A stretch of DNA of 64,000 nt from Fibrobacterota bacterium (GTDB lineage Bacteria > Fibrobacterota > Fibrobacteria > UBA11236). The notes beneath the pieces were generated by a model that saw only the letters and a list, made by a program, of their open reading frames with translations, had not been told where the DNA came from and ran no database searches. Both the position numbers and the translations under genes were made by a program. Of the stretch, positions 7,435 to 16,531 are shown piece by piece. Within the stretch, counting starts at the first letter, position 1; each line of letters opens with the position of its first letter. The stretch is taken from the NCBI GenBank assembly GCA_028287505.1, contig JAQBPN010000008.1, positions 21,328-85,327 on the forward strand, read 5' to 3'.

Positions 7435-8637
7435 TATCGCGTCGAATACCGCCACGCATTCCACGTGGCGCGTATGCGGGAACATGTCGATGGGGGCGAG
7501 CGAAGCCAACCGGTAACGGCCCGCCATCGCGCGCGCGTCCCGGGCCAGGGTGGCCGGGTTGCAGGAAACATACACGATACGTGAGGGCGCCAAGGCGGCC
7601 AGGGCGTCCCGCACCGCGGGCTCCATGCCTTTGCGGGGCGGATCCAGGATGACGGCGTCCGCGCCGGAGATGGCGTCGGCGGGGAGCCCCGCGTCCCCAA
7701 GGTAACGTTCGGGTTTCGCAAGGGCGTCGGCCACGTCGGCCGCCAGGAAACGGACGTTGGCGATCCCGTTGTCCGCGGCGGCCTGGGCGGCGGATTCCAC
7801 CGAGGCGGGATTCTCTTCGATGCCGAGCACGGATCCCGCGCGGCCCGAGGCCCACAGGGCGATGGATCCGATTCCGGAGTATAGGTCCAGGACGGCCGCG
7901 CCTTCGGGAATGCCGGCGGCGGCCAAATCGTAGAGGCGGGGAGTCTGGAAGGGATTGACCTGGAAAAAGGTGGAGACGCCCACGGGAAAGAAGAACGGCC
8001 CCAGCTTTTCCCGCAACCGCGGCCGGCCCCACCACAGTTTCTCCTCGCCGCCCAGCACCACATTGGTGCGTTCGGCGTTCAGGCTTTGCACCACGCCCAC
8101 CAGTTCGCCCCCGCCGTCCGCCCCGGAAAGGGCTTCGCGGCAGCGCTGCAGCAAATCCGGAAGCAGATCGCGGGGTCCCGGGCCGGATCCGTTGGTCACC
8201 AGGCCCATCAGGATTTCTCCCGTGCCCGCCCCTTTGCGCAACAGCAGATGCCGCAGCCAGCCGATGCCGGTATCTTCGCGGTAGACGGGCACTTTGCGGG
8301 CGATGGCCCATTCGCGCACGGCCCAGGCGATCCGGGACAGGCCCGGATCCTGCACCAGGCATTCGCTTTGGTCCACCACTACGTGGGATCCGGCCGCGTA
8401 ACAGCCCAAGGTCACTTCCAGGATCGCGCCGCGGCGTTCCAGCCCGAAGGGCAATTGCACCTTATGCCGATACCCCTCCGTGCGCGGGCTGGGCAGGACC
8501 GGATCGATCCGCAGCCCTTTCCAATCGGAGAAATGCAGGCGCAGTTCTTCCTCCTTGCGGAGCAGTTGCGCCGGGTACTCCTGGTCCAGGGTCTGGCAGC
8601 CGCCGCAGTCGGGAAAATGGAGGCAATGGGAAGGCAT
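7432..8637 (-). CDS. 23S rRNA/tRNA m5U methyltransferase (RlmD/RlmCD/TrmA family)
   Basis: This 401-residue class I SAM-dependent RNA methyltransferase lacks an obvious TRAM domain. The N-terminus has HFPDCGGCQ, part of the Cys cluster that binds a 4Fe-4S centre in RlmD-type enzymes. Other motifs are FFQVNPFQ, the SAM-binding VLDLYSGIGSIALW, ILDPPRKG, and the catalytic-Cys motif VYVSCNPATLARD, followed by the usual C-terminal DMFPHTRHVECVAVF. The family methylates uridine C5 in 23S rRNA or tRNA; which nucleotide cannot be read from sequence. The ATG at 8637 (MPSHCLHFPDC) was chosen because the 102-residue upstream extension is non-homologous. The stop codon lies inside the third palindromic repeat. 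Confidence 0.9.
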   Translation of the reverse strand: MPSHCLHFPDCGGCQTLDQEYPAQLLRKEEELRLHFSDWKGLRIDPVLPSPRTEGYRHKVQLPFGLERRGAILEVTLGCYAAGSHVVVDQSECLVQDPGLSRIAWAVREWAIARKVPVYREDTGIGWLRHLLLRKGAGTGEILMGLVTNGSGPGPRDLLPDLLQRCREALSGADGGGELVGVVQSLNAERTNVVLGGEEKLWWGRPRLREKLGPFFFPVGVSTFFQVNPFQTPRLYDLAAAGIPEGAAVLDLYSGIGSIALWASGRAGSVLGIEENPASVESAAQAAADNGIANVRFLAADVADALAKPERYLGDAGLPADAISGADAVILDPPRKGMEPAVRDALAALAPSRIVYVSCNPATLARDARAMAGRYRLASLAPIDMFPHTRHVECVAVFDAI

Positions 8638-8685
8638 AGTCTTTGTGTCGGGTATGAAAATGCAAAACCCGGGCCGCAACGGCAA

Positions 8686-8710
8686 TGCGCCCTCCTTGGG
8701 GGAGGGCGCA
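8686..8710 (-). terminator. Strong GC hairpin upstream of the RNA methyltransferase gene
   Basis: TGCGCCCTCC and GGAGGGCGCA pair around TTGGG. On the minus strand it lies after the fibro-slime gene and before the methyltransferase start, without a clean U-run. It may isolate the two genes. Confidence 0.4.
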
Positions 8711-8746
8711 TAAATGAAGGAGCGAGGAGGGTGGGGACACCGGAAA

Positions 8747-8766
8747 CCGCGCCAGTAAAGGCGCGG
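8747..8766 (-). terminator. Hairpin just after the fibro-slime gene
   Basis: On the minus strand, CCGCGCC-TTTACT-GGCGCGG (seven pairs) is followed by TTTCC and begins eight bases after the fibro-slime stop codon. A terminator is plausible. Confidence 0.5.
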
Positions 8767-8773
8767 CGGGGAT

Positions 8774-9856
8774 TCAGCGGACCAGGACGAGGCCGGAAGC
8801 GGACGGGCCGGAATCGGCCAGGCGCCAGAAATAGACCCCCGGAGCGGTGACATGGCCCGATGCATCCAGGCGATCCCAACCTTCCGCGCCGGAGGCGCCG
8901 GAAGACGCGGCCAAGGTGCGGACAAGGCGTCCCGAGCGATCATAGATGGCCACGGGCCCTTTCCGGGAAACGGACTTCAGGGAGGCCATGGTCTTGATGC
9001 CGGCCTCGACCGGAGTTCCGATGGCGAGATTGGTGGTGATGGTGCAGCTGGAGGAAGCGGTATGGCGTTCCGCGAAGTAGAAGTCGAAGGAATAGGTCTT
9101 CCCGCTCTCCAGGCCGAGCATGTCCTTGAGGGAGTCCAGATTGACCGAGGCGCTTTGCAACTGGTGCACGCCGCCCAGATCCACCACGCGCTTCCCATTG
9201 AGGAAGAGCCAGATATCGTCATCGCCCTCGATGGAAACCATCTGGCCCTGGCCCGCGGTGTAGGTGAAATCCGTGTGCAGCTCCATGGTGAACCCGTAGT
9301 CATGCGTGCTCAGGTCGACGCCGTTCTCCGTGACGCCGGTCTGCAGGTTTCCGAAGGTGCCCTCCGCGGGATTGACCCGGGTAAAGGCCTTGCCGTCGTC
9401 GATGGGGAAGAAGTTCTTGTCCCCGAATTGGTAGGTGCCCTTGGCCTCGTCCCAGGTGAACCGCATCTCCACCAGAAAGGCGCGATTGATCCCGGGCCGG
9501 TCCGAGAACCATTCGGCAAAGCGGGCGGGCGGATCGTAGCACTTGGCCAAAGTGGATGGCATGGAATCCATGAGCGCCGGGGTGAGGTTGTCCCCGGGAA
9601 AGGCGCCGCCGTCCGCCGGGCCGTTCACGTTCAGATCCGGTTTCACGGAGTTGACGCCCAGCTCCTGGGCGCTGCAGCCATTCTGATTGTTGAAATGGGG
9701 GTGGGCGCCCGCCGTGTCGCTGGGACTGATTTCCTTGAAGTCCCGAACCTTGGCCGTTACGGCCACCTGCGCGGGATGGGTTTGCGCCGTTGCGGCGGAT
9801 ACGCTGAACAAAAGGGCGCAGCATGTCGGTACCATTGAAGGCATACTTCTTTTCAT
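8774..9856 (-). CDS. Secreted fibro-slime domain protein
   Basis: This 360-residue exported protein has a signal peptide (MVPTCCALLFSVSAATAQ) and then a fibro-slime domain over about residues 25-280. Diagnostic stretches are AVTAKVRDFKEISPSD, RFAEWFSDRPGIN, FFPIDDGKAF, the Ca-binding-like GDDDIWLFLNGKRVVDLGGVHQLQS and DFYFAERHTASSS. This domain is known from Fibrobacter and slime-mould extracellular proteins and is related to PA14-type carbohydrate-binding sandwiches. The C-terminus (VAIYDRSGRLVRTLAAS to GVYFWRLADSG) looks like a FlgD-type Ig or secretion-tail module. It is probably an extracellular adhesin or carbohydrate-binding protein, and it is the best single taxonomic marker in the window. 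ATG at 9856. Confidence 0.9.
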   Translation of the reverse strand: MKRSMPSMVPTCCALLFSVSAATAQTHPAQVAVTAKVRDFKEISPSDTAGAHPHFNNQNGCSAQELGVNSVKPDLNVNGPADGGAFPGDNLTPALMDSMPSTLAKCYDPPARFAEWFSDRPGINRAFLVEMRFTWDEAKGTYQFGDKNFFPIDDGKAFTRVNPAEGTFGNLQTGVTENGVDLSTHDYGFTMELHTDFTYTAGQGQMVSIEGDDDIWLFLNGKRVVDLGGVHQLQSASVNLDSLKDMLGLESGKTYSFDFYFAERHTASSSCTITTNLAIGTPVEAGIKTMASLKSVSRKGPVAIYDRSGRLVRTLAASSGASGAEGWDRLDASGHVTAPGVYFWRLADSGPSASGLVLVR

Positions 9857-10027
9857 TGGAATTCACTCCGTTTGCGGGAGGTCTTACAAGGCCTCACCTG
9901 ATTGATTGGCGCGGGACGATGGGCGCCGAAATTCCCCGTCTCCCACAAGCGAAAATAAATTCCGCGATCCGGGCAATGGAAATATTCGTGGGAAAAATCC
10001 GACGGCAGCCGGTTCTTTAGAGGAATT

Positions 10028-11983
10028 TCAGGATTTGCGCGCGGTGTCGAGGACGGTTCTCACCTTGGCGGCGAGTTGCGCCGGCGAGAACGGTTTTTCC
10101 AGGAAGGCGTCCGCGGGCACGATGATATCGCGATCGGCGAGGCTTTCCAGGGAATGTCCGGAAATGAAAATCGTGCGCAGTCCGGGCTTGATGCTTTGCA
10201 GGCTTTCCGCCAGTTCGTGGCCGCCTTCGCCGCGCAGCATCACGTCGGTGACCACCAGGTCCACCGTGTCCGGCCTTTCCTCCACCAGGTCCATGGCCTC
10301 GGCGGCGGAGGAGGCTTCCAAAACGGCGAATCCGTAACGGCCGAGAATGGTCATGATCATTTCGCGCAGGCTGGGCTCATCTTCGACCACCAACACCGTT
10401 TCCCGGTTGGGCTGGGGTTTCCACTCCGCATCCTGGACGGGGGAATCCGGACTCTCCGGCCCGGCCAAGGCTGCGTCCCGCGCCAGGAAAATCCTGAAGC
10501 GGCTGCCCTCACCGGGAGTGCTGGTCACGCTGATGCCGCCGCCCGCCTGGCTGACCATGCCATACACGGTGGCCAACCCCAGGCCGGTGCCGCGGCCCCC
10601 GCGCTTGGTGGTATAGAACGGTTCGAAAAGGCATTCCAGGATCTCCGGCCCCATGCCGATGCCGGTATCCTCCACGCTGATGGACACGTGCGTTCCCTGG
10701 CCGGAGGCCAGATGGGTGAATACGTCGGAAGCCTCCACCTCCACCACTTTCGTCGCCAGGGTCAGTACCCCTCCGTCGGCCATGGCATCGCGCGCATTCA
10801 CGCAAAGGTTGAGGATCAACTGTTCCAATTGTCCCGGCTCCATGCGCACCGTGGCGTCGGCCGCGCCCGGCTTGATGAGGAATTCGATCCCGGAGCCGAT
10901 CAATCTTTCCAGCATGGGCTCCATCTCCCGGATGGCGGCGTCCACGCGCACGGGCCTGGCTTCCGCGCCTTCGGATCGGCTGAAGGACATCAGGCTGCGC
11001 GTCATGGCGGCGGCCGTTTCCCCGGCCCGGCGGATGGCCTTCAGGCCTGACGCGATGGGGCCTTCGGCCCCGGGCAAGGTCAGCAGATGTTCGCTGTACC
11101 CGTTGATGGCGGTAAGCAGGTTGTTGAAATCGTGGGCGACTCCGCCCGCCAGGCGCCCCAAGGCTTCCATCTTGCGGGATTGCCGGACGTGTTCGGAATG
11201 GGTCAGTCCGCCGCTTTCCGGGCTTTCATCGGCGCTATCGGCGGCCGTTTCCTTTTCGTCCATCGAGGCCAGGTACAGGGCCACCGCGGGCGCATCGTTG
11301 AGCACGGCGCCGGTTATGAAAACGCGGCAGCGTATGAAATCGGCGCCCGGCCGGACCAGGCCGGCGGAGAATCGCGTTTCCTGGATTTCGCCGGCGCCGG
11401 CATCCAGGGCCTTTTCCAACAGGGGCCGCGAGGACGCGGGAAAGAAATCGAGGACGGATTGCCGGGTAAGGTCGCTTTCCGTGCGGCCCAGGATTTCCAG
11501 GGCGGCGGGATTGGCCATGATGACGCGCCGGCCGGCGGCGAGTAGGATGCCGATGGGAGCCGAGTCGAACAGGGCGCGGAAGCGCCGGGCTTCGGCGCGG
11601 CTGCGGAGCACAGCCTGGCGCAGGGCCTGGGCCAACGCGCCTCCGTCCAGTCCGTCCATGTCCAGGCAGGCTTGCGCCCCTTCGGAGATGATGGTTTCCG
11701 CGAACGCGGGGTTTTCCCCGCGGTAAAGGGCCACCACGGGCACGCCCGGAAGCAGTGCGGAGGCCCGGCGATAGGATTCGATGCCTTTGGAGTCGGGAAG
11801 GGTAAGGTCGATGAGGACAAGGCTGAAACCGCCCGATGCGCGCGCCTGGGAGGCCAGGATTCCCGCCTTGGCCATGCGATCCGCATGGGTGAGGGTAAAG
11901 CCGGTTTGAGCGGACAAAAGGGCCCGCGCGATTCCGCCGCGACTTTCAATCAAAAGGATGCTCAGGTTTTCCGGCATCGTCAT
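10028..11983 (-). CDS. Hybrid sensor histidine kinase (REC-PAS-HisKA-HATPase-REC)
   Basis: This 651-residue soluble kinase starts at the ATG at 11983 behind AGGAG. Domains in order: an N-terminal receiver (LVLIDLTLPDSKG, about residues 8-120), a PAS domain (RFRALFDSAPIGILLA, about 132-240), HisKA with phospho-acceptor His in GGVAHDFNNLLTAINGYSEHLL (about 275), HATPase_c with NLCVNARDAM, DTGIGM and GRGTGLGLATVYGMV (about 390-500), and a C-terminal receiver with VLVVEDEPSLRE, VVTDVMLRGEGG and the Lys in LEKPFSP (about 525-645). There are no membrane segments, so it senses a cytoplasmic cue or a partner through its own N-terminal receiver. No output regulator is adjacent. The target is unknown. 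Confidence 0.92.
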   Translation of the reverse strand: MTMPENLSILLIESRGGIARALLSAQTGFTLTHADRMAKAGILASQARASGGFSLVLIDLTLPDSKGIESYRRASALLPGVPVVALYRGENPAFAETIISEGAQACLDMDGLDGGALAQALRQAVLRSRAEARRFRALFDSAPIGILLAAGRRVIMANPAALEILGRTESDLTRQSVLDFFPASSRPLLEKALDAGAGEIQETRFSAGLVRPGADFIRCRVFITGAVLNDAPAVALYLASMDEKETAADSADESPESGGLTHSEHVRQSRKMEALGRLAGGVAHDFNNLLTAINGYSEHLLTLPGAEGPIASGLKAIRRAGETAAAMTRSLMSFSRSEGAEARPVRVDAAIREMEPMLERLIGSGIEFLIKPGAADATVRMEPGQLEQLILNLCVNARDAMADGGVLTLATKVVEVEASDVFTHLASGQGTHVSISVEDTGIGMGPEILECLFEPFYTTKRGGRGTGLGLATVYGMVSQAGGGISVTSTPGEGSRFRIFLARDAALAGPESPDSPVQDAEWKPQPNRETVLVVEDEPSLREMIMTILGRYGFAVLEASSAAEAMDLVEERPDTVDLVVTDVMLRGEGGHELAESLQSIKPGLRTIFISGHSLESLADRDIIVPADAFLEKPFSPAQLAAKVRTVLDTARKS

Positions 11984-12094
11984 AAACGCTCCTGGGGACG
12001 GTCTCTGCTCCCGCCCGTGGGAAACACGTCTGGCAACATTACCATAGAACGGAAAGCCGCTTCAACGCAAAAGCAGGGGTTCGGGAGGCCGTTT

Positions 12095-14689
12095 TCAGGG
12101 CCAAGGGTGCCGGGGATAGCGGCGCTTCAGCTCTTTTTTCACTTCGGGATAGGTGTTTTTCCAGAAACTGGATAAATCCGAGGTTTTCTGCACCGTGCGG
12201 TAGTTGGGGGCCAGAATGTCGTACACCACCTCCACCTTGCCTTCCAGGATGGCGGTTCTGCCTTCCATGCCCACGAAGTCCCCCAGCCGGGCCGAGAGTT
12301 CCGGCGGCGCGTTTTCGAAATAGGTGAGCTTCCCCATGCGGCCGCCCATCAGTTTGAGGGAAGTGGGGGCGGCCTTGTCGACGAAGGAGGCCAGCGAGCC
12401 CCCCAGGTAGTCCCGTAGCGCGCGGGTTACGGATACCCCTTCCAGGTCGCGGACGGAGGATCGTCCCTCGCAGATTTCATGATAGATGAGGCGCCAATCG
12501 TCCTCGTCCAGCTTGGGAAGCCCGTACTCCGGAAAGATCTTGGCGGTGATGCGGATGCGCTGCACCATCTGCTTCGCCTCATCGTCGAAGTTGGCCAGTT
12601 CGATTTCCCCCGAGACGAGCTTTTCCACCAAAAGGCGCTCGGACTCTTCCGGACTCAGTACGCCGTCCTTCAAGGTCTTGCGCTCCAGGGCCAGACCGCG
12701 GAACAGCAGATGCTCCTCCTGGGTGACGCGGCCCCGCCCCTCGTCCCAGCCGCCCACCTTGGTCCATACGCATTCGTCCGGGAACGCCGCCCGCACCCAG
12801 GCGGGCTCGCAGGGAAGCAGCATGGGAATGCCCACTTGGCGGTTCTGGTTGGCCCCGCCCGTCTCATGCAATTCCAACGCCAGGATCACGGCCGCGCCCG
12901 CGGGAACTTGTCCGGCTTCCACCACGCCCCTGCGCCCGTCCGCCAGGATGAAACTCTGCGACTTCTCCGCGCGCACGGCGATGCGGTCCTGGAAAGGGAT
13001 GATCCAGCAGCGCGTGGCCGCGGCGCGCAGCAAGTCTTCCTCCTGCTGCGGCGTCGGCTTCTGGGTGGAGGCCGGGCTCCGGACCGGGGCCGCGCGGAGC
13101 CCGCCCTGGGCCGAAAGCCCGCCCGACGGCGCCTTCTCCAAAAGACGCAGCAACTGTTTGTAGGACTCGCGCGTTTCGCGATCGAAGCGCCGCGCTTCCA
13201 CGTCCGTGGCCAGGTCGAGTCCCAGGGCGAAGAGATCCGCCGGGGCGCCCTTGGCGCGCCGGTTCTGGGATTCCAGGACGGCGGCCATGGCCGCGGCCTG
13301 CGGGCCCACGCCCGCCTGCTTGGCGTCCAAGAGGACCCGGGCCAGTACGGGATGGGCCGGGAACCGGACCAGCGTGCGCCCGATATCCGTGATGCGGCTG
13401 CCCCCCGCGGATTGGGTATCCGGCGCGTTACCCTGGGATGCGCCGGAAGGCAGGATGGCGCCGATGCGCTCCAGGGATTTTTCGGCCTTGTCCCACAGGG
13501 GCCGGGAAGGCGGCGTAAGCCAGGGGATCAGCATGGTCCCGTCCGCCGCCGCGGACTTCCTGATGCGCCCGAAGCGATCGGCCAGGGAATGCAGGGACAA
13601 TACCATGTCGGTGGGTTCCACGCGCAGGATCTCCGGATCCAAGGCGGCCGGCATGGCCCGCTCGCGATCCGCGGACCACAGGCGCACGCAGACGCCGGGC
13701 GCGGTGCGGCCCGCACGCCCGGCCCGCTGACGGGCGTTCTGCAGGCTGATGGATCCCAGGTACAAGGTGTTCATGTCCCGCTGCGGGCTGTAGGCGGCGA
13801 TGCGGGCCTGGCCGGAATCGATGACCACGGTGACGCCGGGGATGGTGAGCGAGGTTTCGGCCACGTTGGTGGAGACGATCACGCAGGCGCCGGACTGGGG
13901 GGCGCGCAAGGTGCGTTGCTGGGCCTCCATGTCCATGGACCCGTGCAGCTCGAAAAGACCCAGGCCATGCTGGCGGCAGAGCGGATCGAATGCCTCCAGG
14001 GTGCGGCGGATCTCCCCTTGCCCGGGCATGAAGATCAGCACCGATCCGGACAGGCCTTGGGACAGGAGGCGCTTGAAGGCGCGCAGGGCCTGCAGATGCA
14101 TGGGCTCCTGGGTCATGGGAGGTTGGTGGGAGATTTCCACGGGAAAGGTTTCCGCGGCCACCTCGATGAGCGGGGCCGGATCCAGATAGGCCTTGAGGCC
14201 TTCCAGCTCCAGGGTGGCGGACATCACCACCATGGCCAGGTCCGGTCGCGCTTCCGCGCGCAGGCGTTTGATCCAGGCCAGGGTGGCGTCCGCTTCCAGG
14301 GTGCGCTCGTGGAACTCATCCAACAGCACGGTCCCGATCCCGTCCAGGAGCGGATCCCCGAGCAGTTGCTGGAAAAATACGCCATAGGTCTGATAGAGGA
14401 TGCGCGTGTCCTCCTTGGATTTGCCTTCGAAGCGCACCTGGTAGCCCACCGTGCCGCCCACCGCTTCGCCCATCTCCTCGGCCACGCGCAAGGCCAGGTT
14501 GCGGGCCGCGATGCGGCGGGGCTGGAGCACCAGGATCTTGCCCGGTCTGTCCAACAGATACCTCGGAACCTGCGTGGACTTGCCCGTACCCGGCGGCGCG
14601 CACAGGATCAGGACGCGATCCTTTTGGACGGCGTCGACGATGGCCTGCCGATGGGCGAGGATGGGAAGGGCGGCGGGTTCCTTGGACAT
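12095..14689 (-). CDS. hrpB: ATP-dependent helicase HrpB
   Basis: This 864-residue DExH-box helicase has Walker A APPGTGKST, the variant box DEFHER (a feature of HrpB), motif III MSATLE, motif V STNVAETSLTIPGVTVVIDSG and motif VI QRAGRAGR in order across residues 1-350. The HA2-like region and the HrpB C-terminal domain follow (DDWRLIYHEICEGRSSVRDLE, then GKLTYFENAPPELSARLGDF, GMEGR and LEGKVEVVYDILAPNYRTVQ; the end reads KELKRRYPRHPWP). Length agrees with the family. HrpB is a DEAH-type RNA helicase of poorly defined cellular role. ATG at 14689 behind AGAGGA. A 109-residue minus-frame ORF and a 739-residue plus-frame ORF over this gene are shadows. Confidence 0.95.
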   Translation of the reverse strand: MSKEPAALPILAHRQAIVDAVQKDRVLILCAPPGTGKSTQVPRYLLDRPGKILVLQPRRIAARNLALRVAEEMGEAVGGTVGYQVRFEGKSKEDTRILYQTYGVFFQQLLGDPLLDGIGTVLLDEFHERTLEADATLAWIKRLRAEARPDLAMVVMSATLELEGLKAYLDPAPLIEVAAETFPVEISHQPPMTQEPMHLQALRAFKRLLSQGLSGSVLIFMPGQGEIRRTLEAFDPLCRQHGLGLFELHGSMDMEAQQRTLRAPQSGACVIVSTNVAETSLTIPGVTVVIDSGQARIAAYSPQRDMNTLYLGSISLQNARQRAGRAGRTAPGVCVRLWSADRERAMPAALDPEILRVEPTDMVLSLHSLADRFGRIRKSAAADGTMLIPWLTPPSRPLWDKAEKSLERIGAILPSGASQGNAPDTQSAGGSRITDIGRTLVRFPAHPVLARVLLDAKQAGVGPQAAAMAAVLESQNRRAKGAPADLFALGLDLATDVEARRFDRETRESYKQLLRLLEKAPSGGLSAQGGLRAAPVRSPASTQKPTPQQEEDLLRAAATRCWIIPFQDRIAVRAEKSQSFILADGRRGVVEAGQVPAGAAVILALELHETGGANQNRQVGIPMLLPCEPAWVRAAFPDECVWTKVGGWDEGRGRVTQEEHLLFRGLALERKTLKDGVLSPEESERLLVEKLVSGEIELANFDDEAKQMVQRIRITAKIFPEYGLPKLDEDDWRLIYHEICEGRSSVRDLEGVSVTRALRDYLGGSLASFVDKAAPTSLKLMGGRMGKLTYFENAPPELSARLGDFVGMEGRTAILEGKVEVVYDILAPNYRTVQKTSDLSSFWKNTYPEVKKELKRRYPRHPWP

Positions 14690-14863
14690 ATCCTCTAAGT
14701 TCTTAAAACCTTGGATTCATGCCAAGGCTTGCCCGGCTTGCGGCCCCGCGTCCCGGATTGGAAGCATTACTTGAAGTTTTACTCCAACTTGATTGTCGAT
14801 ATCGCCGGTGCCCGGGGCCGCAAAGGGCCGCCCGGCAACGGATTGGCACCCGCGTTGTGGTTG

Positions 14864-14889
14864 TAATGGGCCGGAGGATATTGCGATAA
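14864..14889 (+). promoter_or_regulatory. Weak sigma-28-like promoter in front of motA
   Basis: TAAT, 15 bases, then GCGATAA is close to the FliA consensus TAAA-N15-GCCGATAA and sits about 45 bases before the motA start. The -35 part is minimal, so this could be chance. Confidence 0.25.
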
Positions 14890-14934
14890 TGAACCCGGCA
14901 TACAGGTACGCGCGCAACCCATGGAAATGAAATC

Positions 14935-15708
14935 GTGGACATAACAACAATCCTAGGCCCCGTGGTCGCATTCGGCATGATCCTGACGGCCGTGGTTCTT
15001 GAAGGCGGCGAAATCAGCTCCCTGGTCCAGCCCACCGCTTTCATGATCGTGGGAGGCGGCACCCTGGGCGCCGTGCTGGCCAGCTTTCCCCTCGAACATA
15101 TCATCCAGACCCTCAAGGCTCTCAAGGTCGTGATCAGCCCTCCCAAATCCGATCATGAGAAAGTCATCGCGGAACTGACCGAGCTGTGCCAGTTCGCCCG
15201 CAAGAACGGCATCATGGCCTTGGAGTCCAAGGCCAAGGCCCACACCGACCCGTTCACCCGTAAAGGCCTCACCCTGGTGGTGGACGGCATCGATCCCGCC
15301 ATGCTCCTCAGCATCATGGAAACCGAGCTGGAAACCTTCGAAGAGCATTCCAAGATTCCCATTCCCGTCTTCGAAGCCGTGGGCGGGTACTCCCCCACCA
15401 TCGGCATCATCGGCGCCGTGCTGGGCCTCATCCATGTGATGTCCAACCTGGACGATCCTTCCAAGTTGGGCGGCGGCATCGCCGTCGCATTCGTGGCCAC
15501 CATCTACGGCCTGGCCATCGCCAACATCATCGCCCTGCCCATCGCCAGCAAATACAAGATGCGCGTGCTGGCCATGGTGCATGAGAAGAACATGATCCTC
15601 CAGGGCCTGGTGGCGCTGCAGAACGGTGAAAATCCGCATTTCCTGAGCCAGCGCCTGCGGGCCTTCCTGGCCGGCGGCGGGCACGGAGCCAAAGAAGGCG
15701 CCCACTAG
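14935..15708 (+). CDS. motA: Flagellar-type motor stator protein MotA
   Basis: This 257-residue protein has the MotA/PomA layout: four hydrophobic segments (VVAFGMILTAVVLEGG; FMIVGGGTLGAVLASFP; IGIIGAVLGLIHVM; GIAVAFVATIYGLAIANIIALPIA) and a large cytoplasmic loop between the second and third. The GG(Y)SPTIGIIGAVLGLIHVM stretch is the conserved proton-channel helix region. It forms the stator with MotB and drives rotation using an ion gradient. Start GTG at 14935; no in-frame ATG would keep the first helix. motB begins nine bases downstream. No other flagellar genes lie in the window, so use by a flagellum or another rotary/gliding machine is open. Confidence 0.92.
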   Translation: MDITTILGPVVAFGMILTAVVLEGGEISSLVQPTAFMIVGGGTLGAVLASFPLEHIIQTLKALKVVISPPKSDHEKVIAELTELCQFARKNGIMALESKAKAHTDPFTRKGLTLVVDGIDPAMLLSIMETELETFEEHSKIPIPVFEAVGGYSPTIGIIGAVLGLIHVMSNLDDPSKLGGGIAVAFVATIYGLAIANIIALPIASKYKMRVLAMVHEKNMILQGLVALQNGENPHFLSQRLRAFLAGGGHGAKEGAH

Positions 15709-15717
15709 GTCGAACCC

Positions 15718-16518
15718 ATGGCCAGAAAACACAAACACCCGGAGCACGTCAACCACGAACGCTGGCTCGTTTCGTACGCGGATTTCATCACCCTGCTCTT
15801 CGCTACGTTCACGGCGCTGTACGCGCTCAGCAAGGCGGATCAGAGCAAGGCCAAGGCGGTCGCGGAGGGCTTGCGCGAGGCCTTCGGCGTCAGCGGCGCC
15901 AAGATGGTCAACATGGAAGCCCTGGACATCAACGGCATCCCCTCGGACAAATCCAGGCTCCCCACCGGCGACGGCAACCAGAACGCTCCCCCCGCGGCCA
16001 CCAAGGAAGCGGGCAAGCAGGAATTCGAGGAGATCAAGAAGCAGGTGGAAGAGTATCTCATGACCAAAGGGATGCTGGACAAGGTCTCCGTCGATCAGAC
16101 CGAACGGGGTCTGGTGGTGAGCCTCAAGGAAGGCGGATTCTTCGAATCCGGGAACGCGGACGTGAAGGAATCGGCCTACAAGGTCCTGGAAGAAATCGCG
16201 AAAAAGATCACCCAGTACCGCAATCCGGTGCGCATCGAAGGCCACACGGACAACGTGCCCATCCACTCGCGCACTTACCCCACCAATTGGGAATTGTCTT
16301 CGGCCCGCGCCACCAACATGGTGCGCATATTGACGGAGCGGTTCAAGGTGCCTGCCGGGAAGATTTCCGCGTCCGGATACGGCGAGTCCCGACCCAAGAC
16401 CTCCAACGACACCCCATCGGGCCGCGCCCGCAACCGGCGCGTGGATATCGTGATTCTCTCCTCGACCGGCGAGCAGTCGGAACCGGAGACGATCATGGAC
16501 GACAACGGCGGACCTTGA
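15718..16518 (+). CDS. motB: Motor stator protein MotB (OmpA-like C-terminus)
   Basis: This 266-residue protein has a single N-terminal membrane helix WLVSYADFITLLFATFTALYAL; the Asp in SYADF is the ion-binding residue of MotB. A plug/linker region (about residues 45-130) leads to a C-terminal OmpA-type peptidoglycan-binding domain with VRIEGHTDNVPI, NWELSSARATNMVRIL, ASGYGESRP and RARNRRVDIVI. It anchors the stator to the cell wall. It follows motA by nine bases in one operon. ATG at 15718. Confidence 0.95.
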   Translation: MARKHKHPEHVNHERWLVSYADFITLLFATFTALYALSKADQSKAKAVAEGLREAFGVSGAKMVNMEALDINGIPSDKSRLPTGDGNQNAPPAATKEAGKQEFEEIKKQVEEYLMTKGMLDKVSVDQTERGLVVSLKEGGFFESGNADVKESAYKVLEEIAKKITQYRNPVRIEGHTDNVPIHSRTYPTNWELSSARATNMVRILTERFKVPAGKISASGYGESRPKTSNDTPSGRARNRRVDIVILSSTGEQSEPETIMDDNGGP

Positions 16519-16531
16519 GGCCCTGGCGGGC

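Noticed and set aside
12479..14698. Plus-strand open frame of 739 codons
   Set aside because: It lies wholly antisense to hrpB, which has all helicase motifs; the frame's Gly/His/Arg-rich composition is typical of a GC-driven shadow.
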